Assembly (NCBI GenBank): GCA_025345505.1
Contig: JANVCC010000047.1
Span: 7,181,373 to 7,245,372 of the forward strand
Reading direction: 5' to 3'
Source: Todiramphus chloris collaris
Lineage: Eukaryota; Chordata; Aves; Coraciiformes; Alcedinidae
Length of the DNA stretch: 64,000 bases
Shown: positions 36,957 to 49,355 of the stretch, piece by piece
Numbering within the stretch: the stretch's first letter is position 1
Layout: every line of letters begins with the position of its first letter
Position numbers and translations under genes: made by a program
The notes under the pieces: generated by a model
What the model saw: the letters and a program-made list of their open reading frames with translations, nothing else
What the model was told of the DNA's origin: nothing
The model's database searches: none

Positions 36957-37215
36957 CAATGGGCACAAACTGGAACTCAGGAGGTTCTGTCTGAACAGGA
37001 GAAAGCTCTTTGTTGTGAGGGCATCAGAGGCTGTCCCAGGCTGCCCAGAGAGGCTGTGGAGTCTCCTTGTCTGGAGAGATTCCAAACCCGCCTGGACACT
37101 GCGATGCTGGGCCCCCTGCTCTGGGTAACCCTGCTGGATGGAGAAGGGCGGTGGCACCAGAGCATCTCCAGAGGGACCTTCCCACACCTGCCATGCTGAG
37201 ATTCTGTGATTCTTC
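36957..37215 (+). mobile_element. CR1: CR1 3' part, first of a head-to-tail pair
   Basis: caatgggcacaaactggaact, aggaggttctgtctgaacagg, ggctgtggagtctccttgtc, agagggaccttcccacacc and tail gagattctgtgattctt. Same subfamily as the minus-strand copies at 30300 and 46561. Confidence 0.94.
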
Positions 37216-37395
37216 ACCCCATCAGGAAGCCTTTCTTTCCAGAAAGGGTTGTCAGGCATTGGAATGGCCTGCCCAGGGAGCTGGTGGAGTCACCATCCCT
37301 GGAGGTGTTTAAGAGGTGGTTGGATGTTGTGCTTAGGGACATGGTTTAGTGGTTTTGATAGGGCTGGGAGTAAGATCAACAGATCATCAACAGAT
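37216..37395 (+). mobile_element. CR1: CR1 fragment of a second subfamily, directly after the first
   Basis: Starts caccccatcaggaagcctttc in CR1 3' UTR, runs to gttttgatagggctgggagtaag and degrades before the tail (atcaacagatcatcaacag). Same subfamily as the minus-strand copy at 3668. Confidence 0.9.
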
Positions 37396-38149
37396 GATTT
37401 TTCATGTTAAAAAATTTTAAATGCTCTCTGTAAACCTGTACAACAGGTCTGCTCTGCTGTGTAACTTCTATCAAAGTGATGACAAAAATTCTCTTAACAC
37501 AAAACCGTTCACCTCTCTGAAATCAGTAAGTGGTTGAGTCAGTAAAGGTTCAAGTAAACTAACGACAGGTACAGAAATAGGCAGTGTAATGAACCTATCA
37601 GAAACTGGACATAGTGGTCTGCCCGGATTCCACTTTGTGTGTGGATTCTCAGCAAAAATTAAGGCTCTACCTGTGCTTTCAAAGGTGTTACAGCATTACA
37701 CGTTAAAAGGACCTTCCAGACATGCCAGCTCAGAGACAGCAGGCAAAAGAAATTCTTCTCTGCTTGCCTCCAGAGTTGCCACATATCTGCAGTGACATAC
37801 ACACATCAAAAATTCTTATCCGGGCTTCACAAGCCAGCTGCCAACAGTGGGTAGTCTGGTTTTCAAATGGAACCATTTATTTTCCTTCAAAATATACCAC
37901 GGTTTTAATTTTTACGAGAGGCGAGCATTCAGGGCTGTAAAATAACACTGTCATCTACATAACTGGTCAGGGGGTCTGAAAAGCCACGTGCTGCATGAAG
38001 TTGATCTAACTCAAAACTGCATCTCTGTTTTGTCAAGTCTGCAAAGGCTGAGGAGGGGGGTGAGGGAGAAGAGCAAGAGAAACAGATTTTACAATTAAAT
38101 AACTTCTCTGATCAAGGCTGTGCTCAGAAAGGGTTTTGAACCATTTAGA
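37396..38149. other. Unique intronic sequence
   Basis: No repeat or exon is recognised. Confidence 0.55.
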
Positions 38150-38392
38150 ACAAGAGGAAATGGCCTCAAGTTGCACCAGAGGAGGTTTAGATTGGACGTG
38201 AGGAACAATTTCTTCCCCACAGTGGTTGTCCAGGGATGTCCCAGGCTGCCCAGGGCAGTGATGGAGTCCCCATGATCCCTGGAGGGGTTTCAAAGTCATG
38301 AAGATGTGGTGCTGAGGGACATGGGTTAGTGGTGCCCTGGCAGTGCTGGGTTAATAGTTGGTCTCGTTGATCTTAAAGATCTATTACAATGT
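38150..38392 (+). mobile_element. CR1: CR1 3' part with degenerate tail
   Basis: aagaggaaatggcctcaagttg, ggtttagattggacgtgagg, catgatccctggaggggtttc, ggttaatagttggtctcgttg. The octamer tail is decayed. Confidence 0.93.
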
Positions 38393-40582
38393 AAACTAAT
38401 GTCTAGTTCTACAAAAAAGATAGAGGATGGAAGAATTATCTGGAAAAATCATGAGCTAGAGTGAAGATGATGAGGTAAAAGGATGTTTTGCAACTAAGAA
38501 AGGCATTAACTCTGACTGTAAGGAAGAATAACAGCTGGAAAATGATACCAAATTGTGCTAAGCTATGTGGAAAAGTTCATATGAGAATGCTGGAGAGTTC
38601 CCAATTCCCAGATCCAATTCCAGTAGTATCGCAGGTGATGACAGAACACAGAAAGAAAAAAAAAAAACCTGTTTCAGATAAACATTTAAAGTTGTTATTT
38701 GAGAGACTTCAAAAGCTCACTGTTAAAATATTTACATTTGCTATCTCTGTTCTCCCTCCACTCACCTGACAGAATCTGAATCACCACAGATGTCTCCTTT
38801 TGGTGACACAGGACACAGCAGCAAAGTGGCATTTTCTGAAGATGTCTCTGTCAGTTCAAACCTCCCCTGGCAACCTGCCCACATTTAGGCAATGAAAATT
38901 GCTTCCTAAGAAATTGTGCTTGCCTGATAGATAGCAAGAACAATGCAAAATTCAGGTTCCTGGGCTCTAGGGAAAAGCCCTGGAAAAAAAAAAGTTTCCC
39001 CTCAAAATGCACGTTTAAACTCCTTTTAGATACCAAGAGATAGGAACCAACACCTCTCACCAAGGACAAAGAACAAGACCCTGACTTAGGGCTCCTAAGA
39101 CAGGTACAACCCATCTCACGTCAACAAATAATAGCTGGATGTTTGTGTCACTTGATATTAATAAAGATTTCGGAGGCCTGTGCCAAAACGGCCGCAACAC
39201 TGACATGCTGTGAGCAAACTTACTTCTGGCATAGCTTTTAATGCCAGTGTGTTTGATTTTCCAGTATTAGCAAGAATTTTGCTTAATGTACAGCACAGAT
39301 GTTATGGGCACAGGCAAACTGATACTTATGTTCTTTTTCTTATGTTATGCTCTTTTCTGTGGTTTTTTGTGTGTGTGTGGTTTTTTTTTTTTTTGATTTT
39401 GATTTTAGTTTTCATTTCTTTTTGTATACATAGCATATATGTGTATACATATTGTGTATTTATGTAAATCATATAATAATTCATTCTTAATTGAATGCTT
39501 AAATCAAATTCCAGATCAGGGAATTCACTTTATAAACAACATAAATATTGTTACAATGGCTTTTTTTTTTAAAGAAAGCCTTCCAAAAAGAAAAGAAAAA
39601 AAAAAACTCCTTTGCTAAGTACTTAAGGAATGACTTTTCAAGAAAAACAAGAAATCCAATTCACAACATGTATTTAACCTACAGATTTATGTTGCTTATT
39701 AAAAAGATCATCATGGGCATAGCAGATGTGCAGGGGAGACGGGTGACGTACAGGTGTTCTGGGCCTGACTCAACTGCCAAAATTCTGGATTGTGGTCAAA
39801 ACCACTATAAAAACGACTAAAAGAAGGGCAGATTTCCTGTATTGCTTCTATCTCGTTTATCACAAAAAATGACAAAATCATGCTTCAAAATGCCTCTTCT
39901 GTAAGTGGCCTGAAACAACGTACAGCTTTGACCTGAAAAACTACCTAAAAACCCCTTCTTTTGATGTGCTTTAAAGAGAATTAAAATTTCCAAAGATATT
40001 CTGGCAGCAGAATGAGCCTCTTGAGAAAAACAAAACCACCTCTTTCATATTGTTTATATCGTACGATTCACTTAATTTATTTTTATAGCTACCCCCCAAG
40101 AGCACACAAACCCCCTTCTTAAAGATGTAGAAGCATTTAGTCATCCTGGCTGGCAAGGAAGGCAGATGCTACAGAGAGATGTGGGAGAGGTAGTTTCCAC
40201 CCCCCCATTTCCTTGAAATGGAGACTAGTAAGGACACACTGGGAGGGTGGGGAAAGAGATGTACTGATCGCAGGAACACGTACAGTGGGGAACAATTAGT
40301 CATGGACTTCACCCTTCCATCAGCTGTGGGACAAAATTCGTACCTTACTATCTCTTTTCCTCTAAGCATCTACCTGTCATTCCTTATGTTGGTACCAGAA
40401 GCTGTCTCTATTCGTTTAATTATTATGCAGAAAGCTTCTATCCTTTCCTCACTTGTATTTTATGTAAATTTTACCTTCAACTTCTTTCATTTCACTGAGG
40501 AGAGCTATCACCAAAATATGCACAAGCATGTACAGCTGCAATTAAAAAGAAAACAGCTAGGCAGAGTAAGAAATAGAATTGT
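38393..40582. other. Unique AT-rich sequence with T-rich microsatellite
   Basis: Contains the T/G tract at 39359-39425. A 128-codon plus-strand frame (40218-40604) has no recognisable domain and runs into a CR1 copy. Confidence 0.5.
39359..39425. repeat. (GT)n and poly(T) low-complexity tract
   Basis: gtggttttttgtgtgtgtgtgg is followed by a run of about 15 T and gattttgattttagttttc. Confidence 0.8.
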
Positions 40583-41190
40583 TCTGATTCAGAAAGCCCT
40601 TTAAGATCATAGAGTCCAACCATTAACCCAGCACTGCCAGGGCACCACTAACCCATGCCCCCCAGCACCACATCTCCATGGCTTGGAAACCCCTCCAGGG
40701 ATCATGGGGATTCCACCCCTGCCCTGGGCAGCCTGGGACAGCCTGGGCCAGCCCTTCACAACCCTTGCAGGGAAGAAACTTTTTTTCATGTCCAAATTAA
40801 ACCTCCACTGGTATAACTTGATGTTGTTTTTCCTCTTGTCCCACCACTTTTTCCTGGGGAGAAGAGACTAATCCCCCACCTGGCTCCAACCTCCTGTCAG
40901 GGAGCTGTCAAGAGCCAGACGGTCTCCCCTCAGCCTCCTTTTCTCCAGGCTGAACAAGCCCAGGTCCCTCAGCTGCTCCTCACCACACTTGTGCTCTAGA
41001 CCCTTCCCCATCTCCGTTGCCCTTCTCTGGCCACACTCCAGCCCCTCAATGACCTTTTAGGAGTGAGGGGCCCAAACCTGAACCCAGGATTCAAGGTTCT
41101 GTCTCCCCAGTGCTGAGTCCAGGGGGACAATCCCTTCCCTAGTCCTGCTGGCCACACCAGTGCTGATCCAAGCCAGGATTCCTGACCCCA
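40583..41190 (-). mobile_element. CR1: CR1 LINE, tail missing
   Basis: Starts at tcagaaagccctttaagatca (hairpin region, no octamer) and runs 608 bases to gctgatccaagccaggattcc. ORF2 remnants on the minus strand include LGSALVWPAGLGKG and [14 protein letters not shown] in shifted frames. Confidence 0.94.
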
Positions 41191-41847
41191 GTGTAATCCG
41201 ATTTTCACTACAGGTACTTAAATAACTTTGTAAACCATTGCTATTTTCTTAAAAATTACTGAAATCCAACATCATCATTTTTAGGTAGAAATTGTGCTGT
41301 TCATTCATCCCCTCCCAGAAGTTCTTCCCCACATTGTAATGTATGTGTGTCGGCTGACTGGGAATAAAGGCAAGAATAAGGCACCCGATGAGCAGCCAGC
41401 CCTCTTTTGTCTGCCGTTGTGCCAGAGTCATACAAGTTCCCACTAAACAAAGCAGCTTTCAGCTGCATTTCATGCTATGAGAAGAAGATTATGCTGCTTC
41501 AACACATTTATTGCACAAATTCACAATCCAGAATCCACTAAAGAACACTTGATCTGACTGAACAGAAGTCTTAGTTCGTAGGTCAACATGGCTTTGTTGA
41601 TTCCTCGCCTTGCAGCACGGGGCAAATGGACAAGATATTGACAAACAACCCTCGGTGCTGTCATAGAATAATCAAAACCTGTGATATTTGAAATTACCAT
41701 GTAACTACTACAACCGTACCTGAAGTTGTATCAGATTAAGAAGCAAGTAAGAAGCTAAATTCTGATTTTTAAAGCTCAGTGTCTTGAGGTTTTTCAAAGT
41801 CTGTGATGATTTGTAAGACTTAAAATAGCCAAGCTCTTTTCTGTAGT
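41191..41847. other. Unique AT-rich intronic sequence
   Basis: No repeat or exon is recognised. Confidence 0.55.
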
Positions 41848-42121
41848 GCCCAACAATAGGACAAGGAACCATGGATATTAACTTGAGCACAGAAGGTTCC
41901 ACCTCAACATGAAGAAGAACTTCTTTACAGGGAGGGTGACGGAGCCTGGAACAGGCTGCCCAGAGAGGCTGTGGAGTCTCCTTCTCTGGAGACTTTCAAA
42001 ACCCATCTGGATGCATTCCTGTGTGTGTTGCCCTTGGTGACCCTGCTCTGGCAGGGAGTTGGACTCAATCATCTCTAGAGGTCCCTTCCAATCCCTACCA
42101 TTCTATGATTCTATGATTCTA
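41848..42121 (+). mobile_element. CR1: CR1 3' part with long intact tail
   Basis: Starts agtgcccaacaataggacaag, then ggttccacctcaacatgaag, and ends gttggactcaatcatctctag, aggtcccttccaatccctacc, attctatgattctatgattct. It has the best-preserved octamer tail in the window and looks comparatively young. Confidence 0.96.
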
Positions 42122-42379
42122 AGGTCAATAAATGCAACAGTGCAATATAGTTCAGTCTTGGAACAGGTGAACATCAGCTCTAAGATGATGGGCCCACAGC
42201 AAACTTTGAGGTACCACAGCTAGATTACCAGGATGGTGCAGAGTGTTCTCCAAGTGAGCCCCAAGACTCATTATTCCTCCCCAGGACTCAGAAGGAATAA
42301 CCCCCTTCACCAGTAGAGGGGAGGGTGACCTGCTGGAAAGCAAGGGGAAAACAAGTTCACCATGATCCACCAATGGGCC
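42122..42379. other. Unassigned sequence between CR1 copies
   Basis: Moderately GC-rich with no clear family; it could be diverged CR1 ORF2 but I could not align it. Confidence 0.4.
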
Positions 42380-42512
42380 CTTGTATCGAGGAAGGCCAAT
42401 GGGCTCCTGAGGTGCATGAAGGAGAGTGTGGCCAGCAGGTCAAGGGAGGTTCTCCTCCCCCTCTACTCTGCCCTGGTGATCTCCAGAGGTCCCTTCAAAC
42501 CCCTACCATGCT
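42380..42512 (+). mobile_element. CR1: CR1 fragment with a large internal deletion
   Basis: ORF2 sequence (ggccaatgggctcctgaggtg, ggccagcaggtcaagggagg, ctctactctgccctggtga) jumps directly to the 3' hairpin region (tctccagaggtcccttcaaac). Several hundred bases between them, present in other copies, are missing. Confidence 0.9.
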
Positions 42513-43459
42513 TTCTTCCATGGCTTCCACAACTTGTAGAGACTGTTAATACTGACTCTGCAGTTACCAGGCAGCAGGGCTGAAGAGAACCTGCTGTATC
42601 AAATCACTTTTGATAGCAAAGAGATTAACTATCATTTCCTCCTAATGAGGTTTTTTGGGTTTGGTTTGGGTTGGTTTGGGTTGGTTTTGTTCTTTTTGCT
42701 GTTGTCAACAGACTACTTGTCAAAAAGCAACTTGCTGTTGTCAAAAAGCTACTATAAGAACTTATCCATATATAAAAGCTACTATAAGAACTTATCCATA
42801 TATAAAGGGATTTCTTTAAGAAACCTGATGGCATTCTTCTCACCTGCCAAAAATGTATCTTCACCTTTAAACTCTTCAAGCTAAGAAAGCACAAGTGTCC
42901 TTGGAGCTCCATCATTCTGCCTGGTGCTGCTCATTTTTAATGAGCCTCTTGTCTTTATGTCTCCCAGAAGACCTTCTCCAGAAGCAATCTCAGGTGATGT
43001 GAAACCAACATGCAATGCTTCTCCAAACCCCTGCCTTTCTCAGCCTGAAAATCTTTCTGCTAAACCCGGTTGGGACTGTTGGGCCATTTCAGTCAAACCC
43101 AGTTTCGCTTATTTATCACAAGCCCCTACTCAGGAACTCTACCATGGATTGCTTGTACACATAATCTGTTGCCAGCTTTGAACTTTAAAAAGGATTTACG
43201 CAGTCGATCTCAATAGCGTTCTAAATCCAGCGCGCCTTACTTGCCCATTGATTGTGAGAAAATAAAAAGTTTGAAGCTTGATTTCAGGGCTAATCTTTCC
43301 ATTTGCTTGATGAGTTCTGCAGTTGTTACAGAACACTTAGTGCATCCTGTCAGATAACAGCATATTAAGCCCAGATGAGAAATCCAGACGGTTTACAGTG
43401 CGCTTCTGGCTTTAGGGAAAGAACAAAGGCGGCGCTGGCGCTGCCAGTCTTGGAGACTT
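42513..43459. other. Unique sequence with small tandem repeats
   Basis: Contains a GGTTT-rich run (42650-42690) and a 30-base tandem duplication (42745-42804). A short CpG-retaining patch lies at 43195-43240. Confidence 0.5.
42745..42804. repeat. 30-base perfect tandem duplication
   Basis: gctactataagaacttatcc followed by atatataaaa occurs twice, with unit starts at 42748 and 42778. The copies are virtually identical, so the duplication is recent. Confidence 0.88.
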
Positions 43460-44108
43460 TAAAAAAAAAATAAAGCAAAACCCCTCAAGACACACAAATA
43501 GAAACCAAACCAAACCAAACAAACACACACACACACAAAACAAATTAAAACCAAAAAAAACAAACAAAAAACCACACACAAAAAAAACCAAACAAAAAAC
43601 CCCAACAAAAACGAACAAAAAATTTCAAAACTAAACAAACAAACCAAATTCACACAAATGCAAAAGCTATAACAAATAAGCTAAAACAAAACCAAAACAA
43701 AGCAACCAAAAAGCAAACAAAACAAAGCAAAGGAAAAAAAAGAAGAAACCAAATCAAACCAAAAGGACAACCAAAAAAACCCCAAAACAAAATTAAAAAA
43801 CCCTAAAAAACACAGAACAATAACACACATACAAAAAAAAAAACAAAACAAAAACAAACAGAAAACCAAAACAAACAAAAAGAACAAAAAAACTAACAAC
43901 AAAAAGTAAAAAAGAGTAAAACCTAAACAAACCAAAATCACACACATGCAAAAACAACCACAACAAATAAACCAAAACAGAACAAAAACAACCAAAAAAA
44001 CCTCCCCCAAAAAGATGACAAAAAATACCCACAAAAAAAACAAATCCAACAAAAAAACCCTTCAAAACAAAATCAACCAACCAAAACAAAAACAAAATAA
44101 AACAAAAT
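43460..44108. repeat. A/C-only low-complexity tract of about 650 bases
   Basis: Almost only A and C on the plus strand: irregular mixtures of aaac, aaacc, caaa and acac, with G or T only sporadically. The complementary strand therefore reads as artificial frames rich in Phe, Val, Leu and Cys. It is not a simple repeat of fixed period. Confidence 0.92.
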
Positions 44109-44696
44109 AATCACAAAACCCAAACACTAAATATTTCTGTATAAAGGATTCCACAACCTTCAAAGATTTTCATCAAACTACTAATGTTCACATGGATTCT
44201 GTATCCCAACATCTTTCTGGAGGGTTATTTTCTACTTCATCACCGGAGAGAGCAAATGAGAAAGCAGAGAGGACAGGTTGGTATTCATTCTATTGGTCAT
44301 CGGCCTATCTCACAAATGGCATTTTTTTCCTACAAATTTTAAGCGAAATAGTTTCTCATCTAATTAAATGAGCTGCTTATGTCTGGGATTTTGATGTGTA
44401 CTGAGAAATTCATGAACAAATGCCAGAAAATAATTTTATACATAGAAAGAATTCAGATAGCTCTTGAAGCCTCGGCAGCCCCTTCCCTGCCTGCTAACCG
44501 AAGAACTCCCCCATCCTTTTTCTTTTATTTATTTCTTTTTAAATCTACAGGTTTTCTGCTGCATTTCTTGTTTCATCTGGGGGTTTTCCGTCTGCTGAGA
44601 AAGGCTGTTCCTCAGTTTGGTTTGCTTCTCCCAGTTCCTGTGCATGTATTTTTATTAATGTCTATAAATCCATGAGGGCCAGGAGTCAAGAAGGCA
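44109..44696. other. Unique intronic sequence
   Basis: No repeat is recognised. The plus-strand 98-codon frame at 44379 overlaps T-rich sequence and has no domain. Confidence 0.5.
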
Positions 44697-44987
44697 GGGA
44701 CAACCTCTTTTCACTCATGCACTGTGATAAGATGAGGGGCAATGGATTCAAGCTCGAGCACAGGAAGGTTCACCTCAACATGAGGAAGAACTTCTGTACT
44801 GTGAGAATGATGGAGCCTGGAACAGGCTGCCCAGAGAGGTTGTGGAGTCTCCTTCTCTGGAGACTTTCAAGACCCATCTGGATCTGTTCCTGTGTGGCCT
44901 GACCTGGGTGTTCCTGCTCTGGTAGAGGGGTTGGGTTTGATGATCTTCAGAGGTCCCTTCCGACCCCTACCATGCTGTGATTCTGGT
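44697..44987 (+). mobile_element. CR1: CR1 3' part with tail
   Basis: gggacaacctcttttcactca, gataagatgaggggcaatgg, aggttgtggagtctccttctc, gatcttcagaggtcccttccg and accatgctgtgattctgg. Remnant ORF2 frame KMRGNGFKLEHRKVHLNMR. Confidence 0.95.
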
Positions 44988-45573
44988 TTCCCACGCAGCA
45001 GCTCTGAGCAGCTCCAGAAGCACCCCAAACCATTTAGTTTGATGATGCAGCTCCAGCTGCTCAATCGATAAACTCAGGAAATTCTCCACCTCGCTTTAGT
45101 TCCTGCTGTCAGTACAACCCTTCTGCCACTGAGACAGTAGGACATTCACCTGGAGGTTCTTCCTGTGCTGCTCACTGAATTGACCTGAAGGACAATGCGG
45201 TCAAAAAACTCCAGTGGGCAACTTCATTAGGAGGGTCGTTAGTTGCCTATATCAATAACACCTCCAGGCATTGGTAGCACCGAGGCTGAATCCCAGGGCT
45301 GCTTTCTCCGTGCTCCAGCTATAAATATCTTCCTATTTTTACAAGTAGTTAGCTACCAGGGTTTTGTTGTTGTTGTTTGGGGGTTTTTTCCCTCATTTTT
45401 TGTCATTATCTCTTGCAATAAATTATACTTCATTTCATTCCTCACATCTTTAACCTCCTCCCAGAAGGAGATGGAATAATTTCTTTCCAAAACCTCCAAC
45501 ACGTTCACAAGGTCTGATCAGCTACGAGGGAGACCCACGTTTCGGAGCATTAAAACCACTCAGAAAAACCACA
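44988..45573. other. Unique intronic sequence
   Basis: A short (TTG)n run at about 45363; otherwise unassigned. Confidence 0.5.
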
Positions 45574-45655
45574 CAGAATCACAGAGTCACAGAACGTTAG
45601 GGGTTGGAAGGGCCCTCGAAAGATCATCGAGTCCAACCTGCTGACATGCCCAAGC
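45574..45655 (-). mobile_element. CR1: Short CR1 3' end
   Basis: cacagaatcacagagtcacag, gggttggaagggccctcg, agatcatcgagtccaacctgc; about 80 bases of tail and hairpin region. Confidence 0.9.
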
Positions 45656-46560
45656 TCATATGACCCCAAGAGTGATCTCTTGAATCTTCCACACAGCACA
45701 ACAGGGTGCTGCTAGCAGGAGTATAAAATAATTACTTCCAATTCTTCCTTGTAAGAGGATTAAGTCAGTGCTAAACTCAAATGTTATAACACAACTAAAA
45801 AGACAAATCGAGGCCACACAGAACTGCACGCTTTCCAACCTTGAAGAAAACACTTCAAGTATTCATTCGAGTGCCTCTAGTACTTAAATACCAGCAAATT
45901 TTAGGTTAATTCAAACTATTTTTGCCTTCTGCTATTTCCTGCTCCATGCCTGATGAAAGCGATGGTTTGTCCAGGTCACACCAGGATAAGCAGGTCCTGT
46001 TGGGACCCCAGTATGTCAAAAAATTGGGAGGGTCTTGCCTTCTCAGTTGCCAAAAATAGGATGATCTAATGAAAAATAAATATATGCTTCTGTCTCCAAA
46101 CAGTTCTATGATTGCAATTAGTAACATTCTGCATAGAAATTTGACTATCTCTTCCTCTAGTCCTTCCAAATCCACATTCCTTCTGGCAGCAGAAGGAAAC
46201 ACCTATGAATTGTTAGAAAGAAGTTCATATTCTAATACCAAGCGAGCACACCAATATAGTCTGGAGTTTCATGATGCTAGTAACTGCCAACAGGAGCAGT
46301 AAGGACAGTACCAAACCATTCCTCATCTAAAAAGGGGTTCTGAATTGTGAAGAAGGGAAATTCTTTAGCAGGTCTACCCTCCCTAAAAAAAACCAAAACA
46401 CTTAAACATAAAAACAATACTACAGATATTTCTATACAGAACCTACCGGTTCAAAATGTTTCCTGAAGATACCATAGGTAGCCACAGACTCAGAGAACTG
46501 ATGTCAAACAATCACAACACAACACAAACACTAAGACACCTTTTCACACACTTCAGTTTC
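45656..46560. other. Unique AT-rich intronic sequence
   Basis: No repeat or exon is recognised. Confidence 0.55.
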
Positions 46561-46855
46561 ACAGACTCACAGAATCCCAGCATGGTGAGGGTTGGAAGAT
46601 GCTCTGGTGCCACCCCCCTGCTCCATCCAGCAGGGTCACCCAGAGCAGGGGGCCCAGCATTGCAGTGTCCAGCCGGGTTGGGAATCTCTCCAGAGAAGGA
46701 GACTCCACAACCTCTCTGGGCAGCCTGGCACAGCCTCTGACACCATCACATCAAAGAACTTTCTCCTCCTGCTCAGATGGAACCTCCTATGTTCCATTTT
46801 GTGCCTATTGCCCCTTGTTCTGTCGCTGGGCACCACTAACAAGAGTCTGGCCTCA
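46561..46855 (-). mobile_element. CR1: CR1 3' part
   Basis: cacagactcacagaatcccag, gggttggaagatgctctgg, tccatccagcagggtcaccc, to tgttctgtcgctgggcacc. Same subfamily as the copies at 30300 and 36957. Confidence 0.95.
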
Positions 46856-49097
46856 ACTGTGAATGTTTTATACACAAGGGGAAGATCTAACTCACCTGTG
46901 GCGTGAAATGATTAGCTGTGCTCAGGGAAATACTGGTATTTTAATTAGAAAGGCATTGATTTGTAAACAATGGGGCTACACAAACAGAGCTCAACAAAAG
47001 TAAATGGAGGATTCAACGTGGAGACAGGAAATTCTGTGCGTGAGAACTTTCTGGAGAACAACTCTAATGAGCTTTTGTTCTCAAAAATGGAGACCAGCAG
47101 TTGCAAGACAAGTGGCCAGTTCCACTGTGTTTAATAGTTTCGACTCCTTAGAAGATTATTTCACAGAGGTAGAATTTACACCTTGGCTGACAAAACACAC
47201 CTCTGGTTCTCCACAGAGGTGGGAGTACCACGAAATCATGGATCTCTGTTCTGCTGAAAAATTGCCTCATCTATAAGACAAGTGCCCCAAATTTTATACA
47301 TGTCACAGTCAGAAGTATTTTCTGTGTTTTCTTAGGCAGGTTTTATTTTCTCTTTTTCTTCTCCCCCTAATCTCAGGTAAACCTGGGAACAACCAAGAAT
47401 TAAACTAAAGCGACCTCAACAGCATAAAATTTGCATTTCTTATTTTTCTTCCTGTTCTTTAGTATATTTAATTTCCAATTTCTTAGGAAGGTATTTCAGT
47501 CTAGCTTCAAATTCATGCATACTGGGGACTTCTTGAAGTTAAGTGCAATACTAATACCAAAGACATTTTCCTCCTTCACCCATGTTCAGCAGTAGATCTG
47601 TTCCTCTGCCCCAAAGGACTAGAGGTGCTCATCCATACCCCACCCCAAGCCCTGCACCTTGTTTGGGTTGGTTTTTATTTTGATTGGTTTTCCAAATATA
47701 AGAATATTTTGAAAAAGAAAAAAAGAAAAAGAAATGGCTTATTTACAGTCCATCCTTTTCAACAAACATCTTCAGAGCCAGGTAGGGACGGGCTAGGAGG
47801 GTAATGGGGATGATGCAACTTCACTCAGCTGCCCTCTGATCACATTCTGCCTCGCTAAGGAAAAGCACCCGAGCCTCTTTAGATGCCTCCTTGTCTCCAG
47901 CCACTCTTCCCTCAGCTCAGACAGCTGCAGGGGGTTGTTGTAGCTTCAAAGGCAGCTACAGTATCCTCGAGGAGCCAAGTGACGCTCACCAAAGCTGACA
48001 AGACAAGATATGGCGAGGTCTTTTTGGTCCACGGTCCACCCTAAACGGACAACCAAATGATGGCTTCGCTGTTTTAAAGAGGGCACACCACCATCACGAG
48101 GAGTTAACTTGTGAAGAGAGGAAGAACATCTCAAATGAACACCGCTGCGGTAGTTCTCACAGATGGTAAATCAACAACAGCTTCTGCGCTGTAAATCCTT
48201 TACTCAAAACTGTAAATCCCTGCCTTTAAGGCCCAACTCTCTGTAATCTCTGTTCATCTTGCACTGCGTTGCCAAGAGCCCCTAATTAGTATCATATTAG
48301 GCTGCCTTTCACTGCTCCTCAGTCTTATCAGTCAACTAATTACTTGCACGTAATCTCAGTGTCAGGTTAGAAGATGGTTTTGGAATGAAGAGAAGCACGT
48401 GGAAGAAGTCCCCTGACTAGGGGGCACAGAAGATAGCTCACAGGCAGCTACAAGAAGCTCTCAAATAGCAGGTAAGTAGAGCCAACCAGCATGGCTTAAG
48501 AGAAGGAAAGGGTAAGAAAGAGACAGCCACAGCCGACAGCAGATGTGATAATCCACCAAAGCTGAGACCAGGCAGCTTTTAGTGAAGAAAACAAGTCACG
48601 GGAAAGAAAGGCTGCAGTACAATCATTCCTTCTATCACGAGAGCAGGAAACATGGCCTTGGGCTCCATGGAAGAACAGCAGCAGATGCTGCAGGGACTGA
48701 TGGAGGGTGAGAAGGCGGCAGACACAGCAGTGTTCTTTTCTTGCCTCTTGCAGAACTCACCTGATTTTTAGAATCTGGGAAAATATTTGGAGATGTTTTG
48801 CATATATGAGTGAAAAAAAAGCACTAGAGATGTAACCCCCCCTCAAAAAAAAAAAAAAAAAGGACAAGATTAATGAATCAAGAGGTGTGGGCAGGAGTAG
48901 AAAGAACAGTGTAGAGAACAACACTTAAGAGGAGTTAACTGTCCCCCAAGGCAGGCAGCACTGATGTGACTTCTTCAGCATAATGACAGGGGATTAGAGT
49001 AATTAATAAATGAAATGGAGGTAATCCAGGAAAGATGAAAAGGACTCAAGCAAGAATGGAATCCTTTTCAGACTCTTCGACAAAGAAGAGACCTCAA
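46856..49097. other. Unique intronic sequence
   Basis: No repeat family beyond an A-run at 48847-48861. No exon was recognised. Confidence 0.55.
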
Positions 49098-49355
49098 CAG
49101 GGAACAGTTTCAAACTCAAAGAGGGAGATTTAGACTGGAGAGAAGGAAGACATGCTTGACACTGAGGGTGGTGAGAGCCTGTCCCAGGCTGCCCAGAGAG
49201 GTGGTCACTGCCCCATCCCTGGCACCATTGCAGGTGAGGTTGGCCGGGGCTCTGAGCACCCTGCTCTAGTTGCAGATGGCCCTGCTCCCTGCAGGGGGGT
49301 TGGACCAGGTGACCTTAAAAGGTTCCCTCCAACCCAAACCATCCTATGACTCTGT
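49098..49355 (+). mobile_element. CR1: CR1 3' part
   Basis: cagggaacagtttcaaactc, gagggagatttagactggag, ggtgaggttggccggggctc, ggggggttggaccaggtgac, catcctatgactctgtg. GC-rich subfamily, like 56033 and 59477. Confidence 0.95.

Noticed and set aside
40218-40604. 128-codon plus-strand frame
   Set aside because: No recognisable domain or splice signals, and its end runs into a CR1 hairpin region.
43412-44095. Long minus-strand frames rich in Phe, Val, Leu and Cys
   Set aside because: They are the complement of the A/C-only tract; two or more frames are open at once and there is no domain or splice context.
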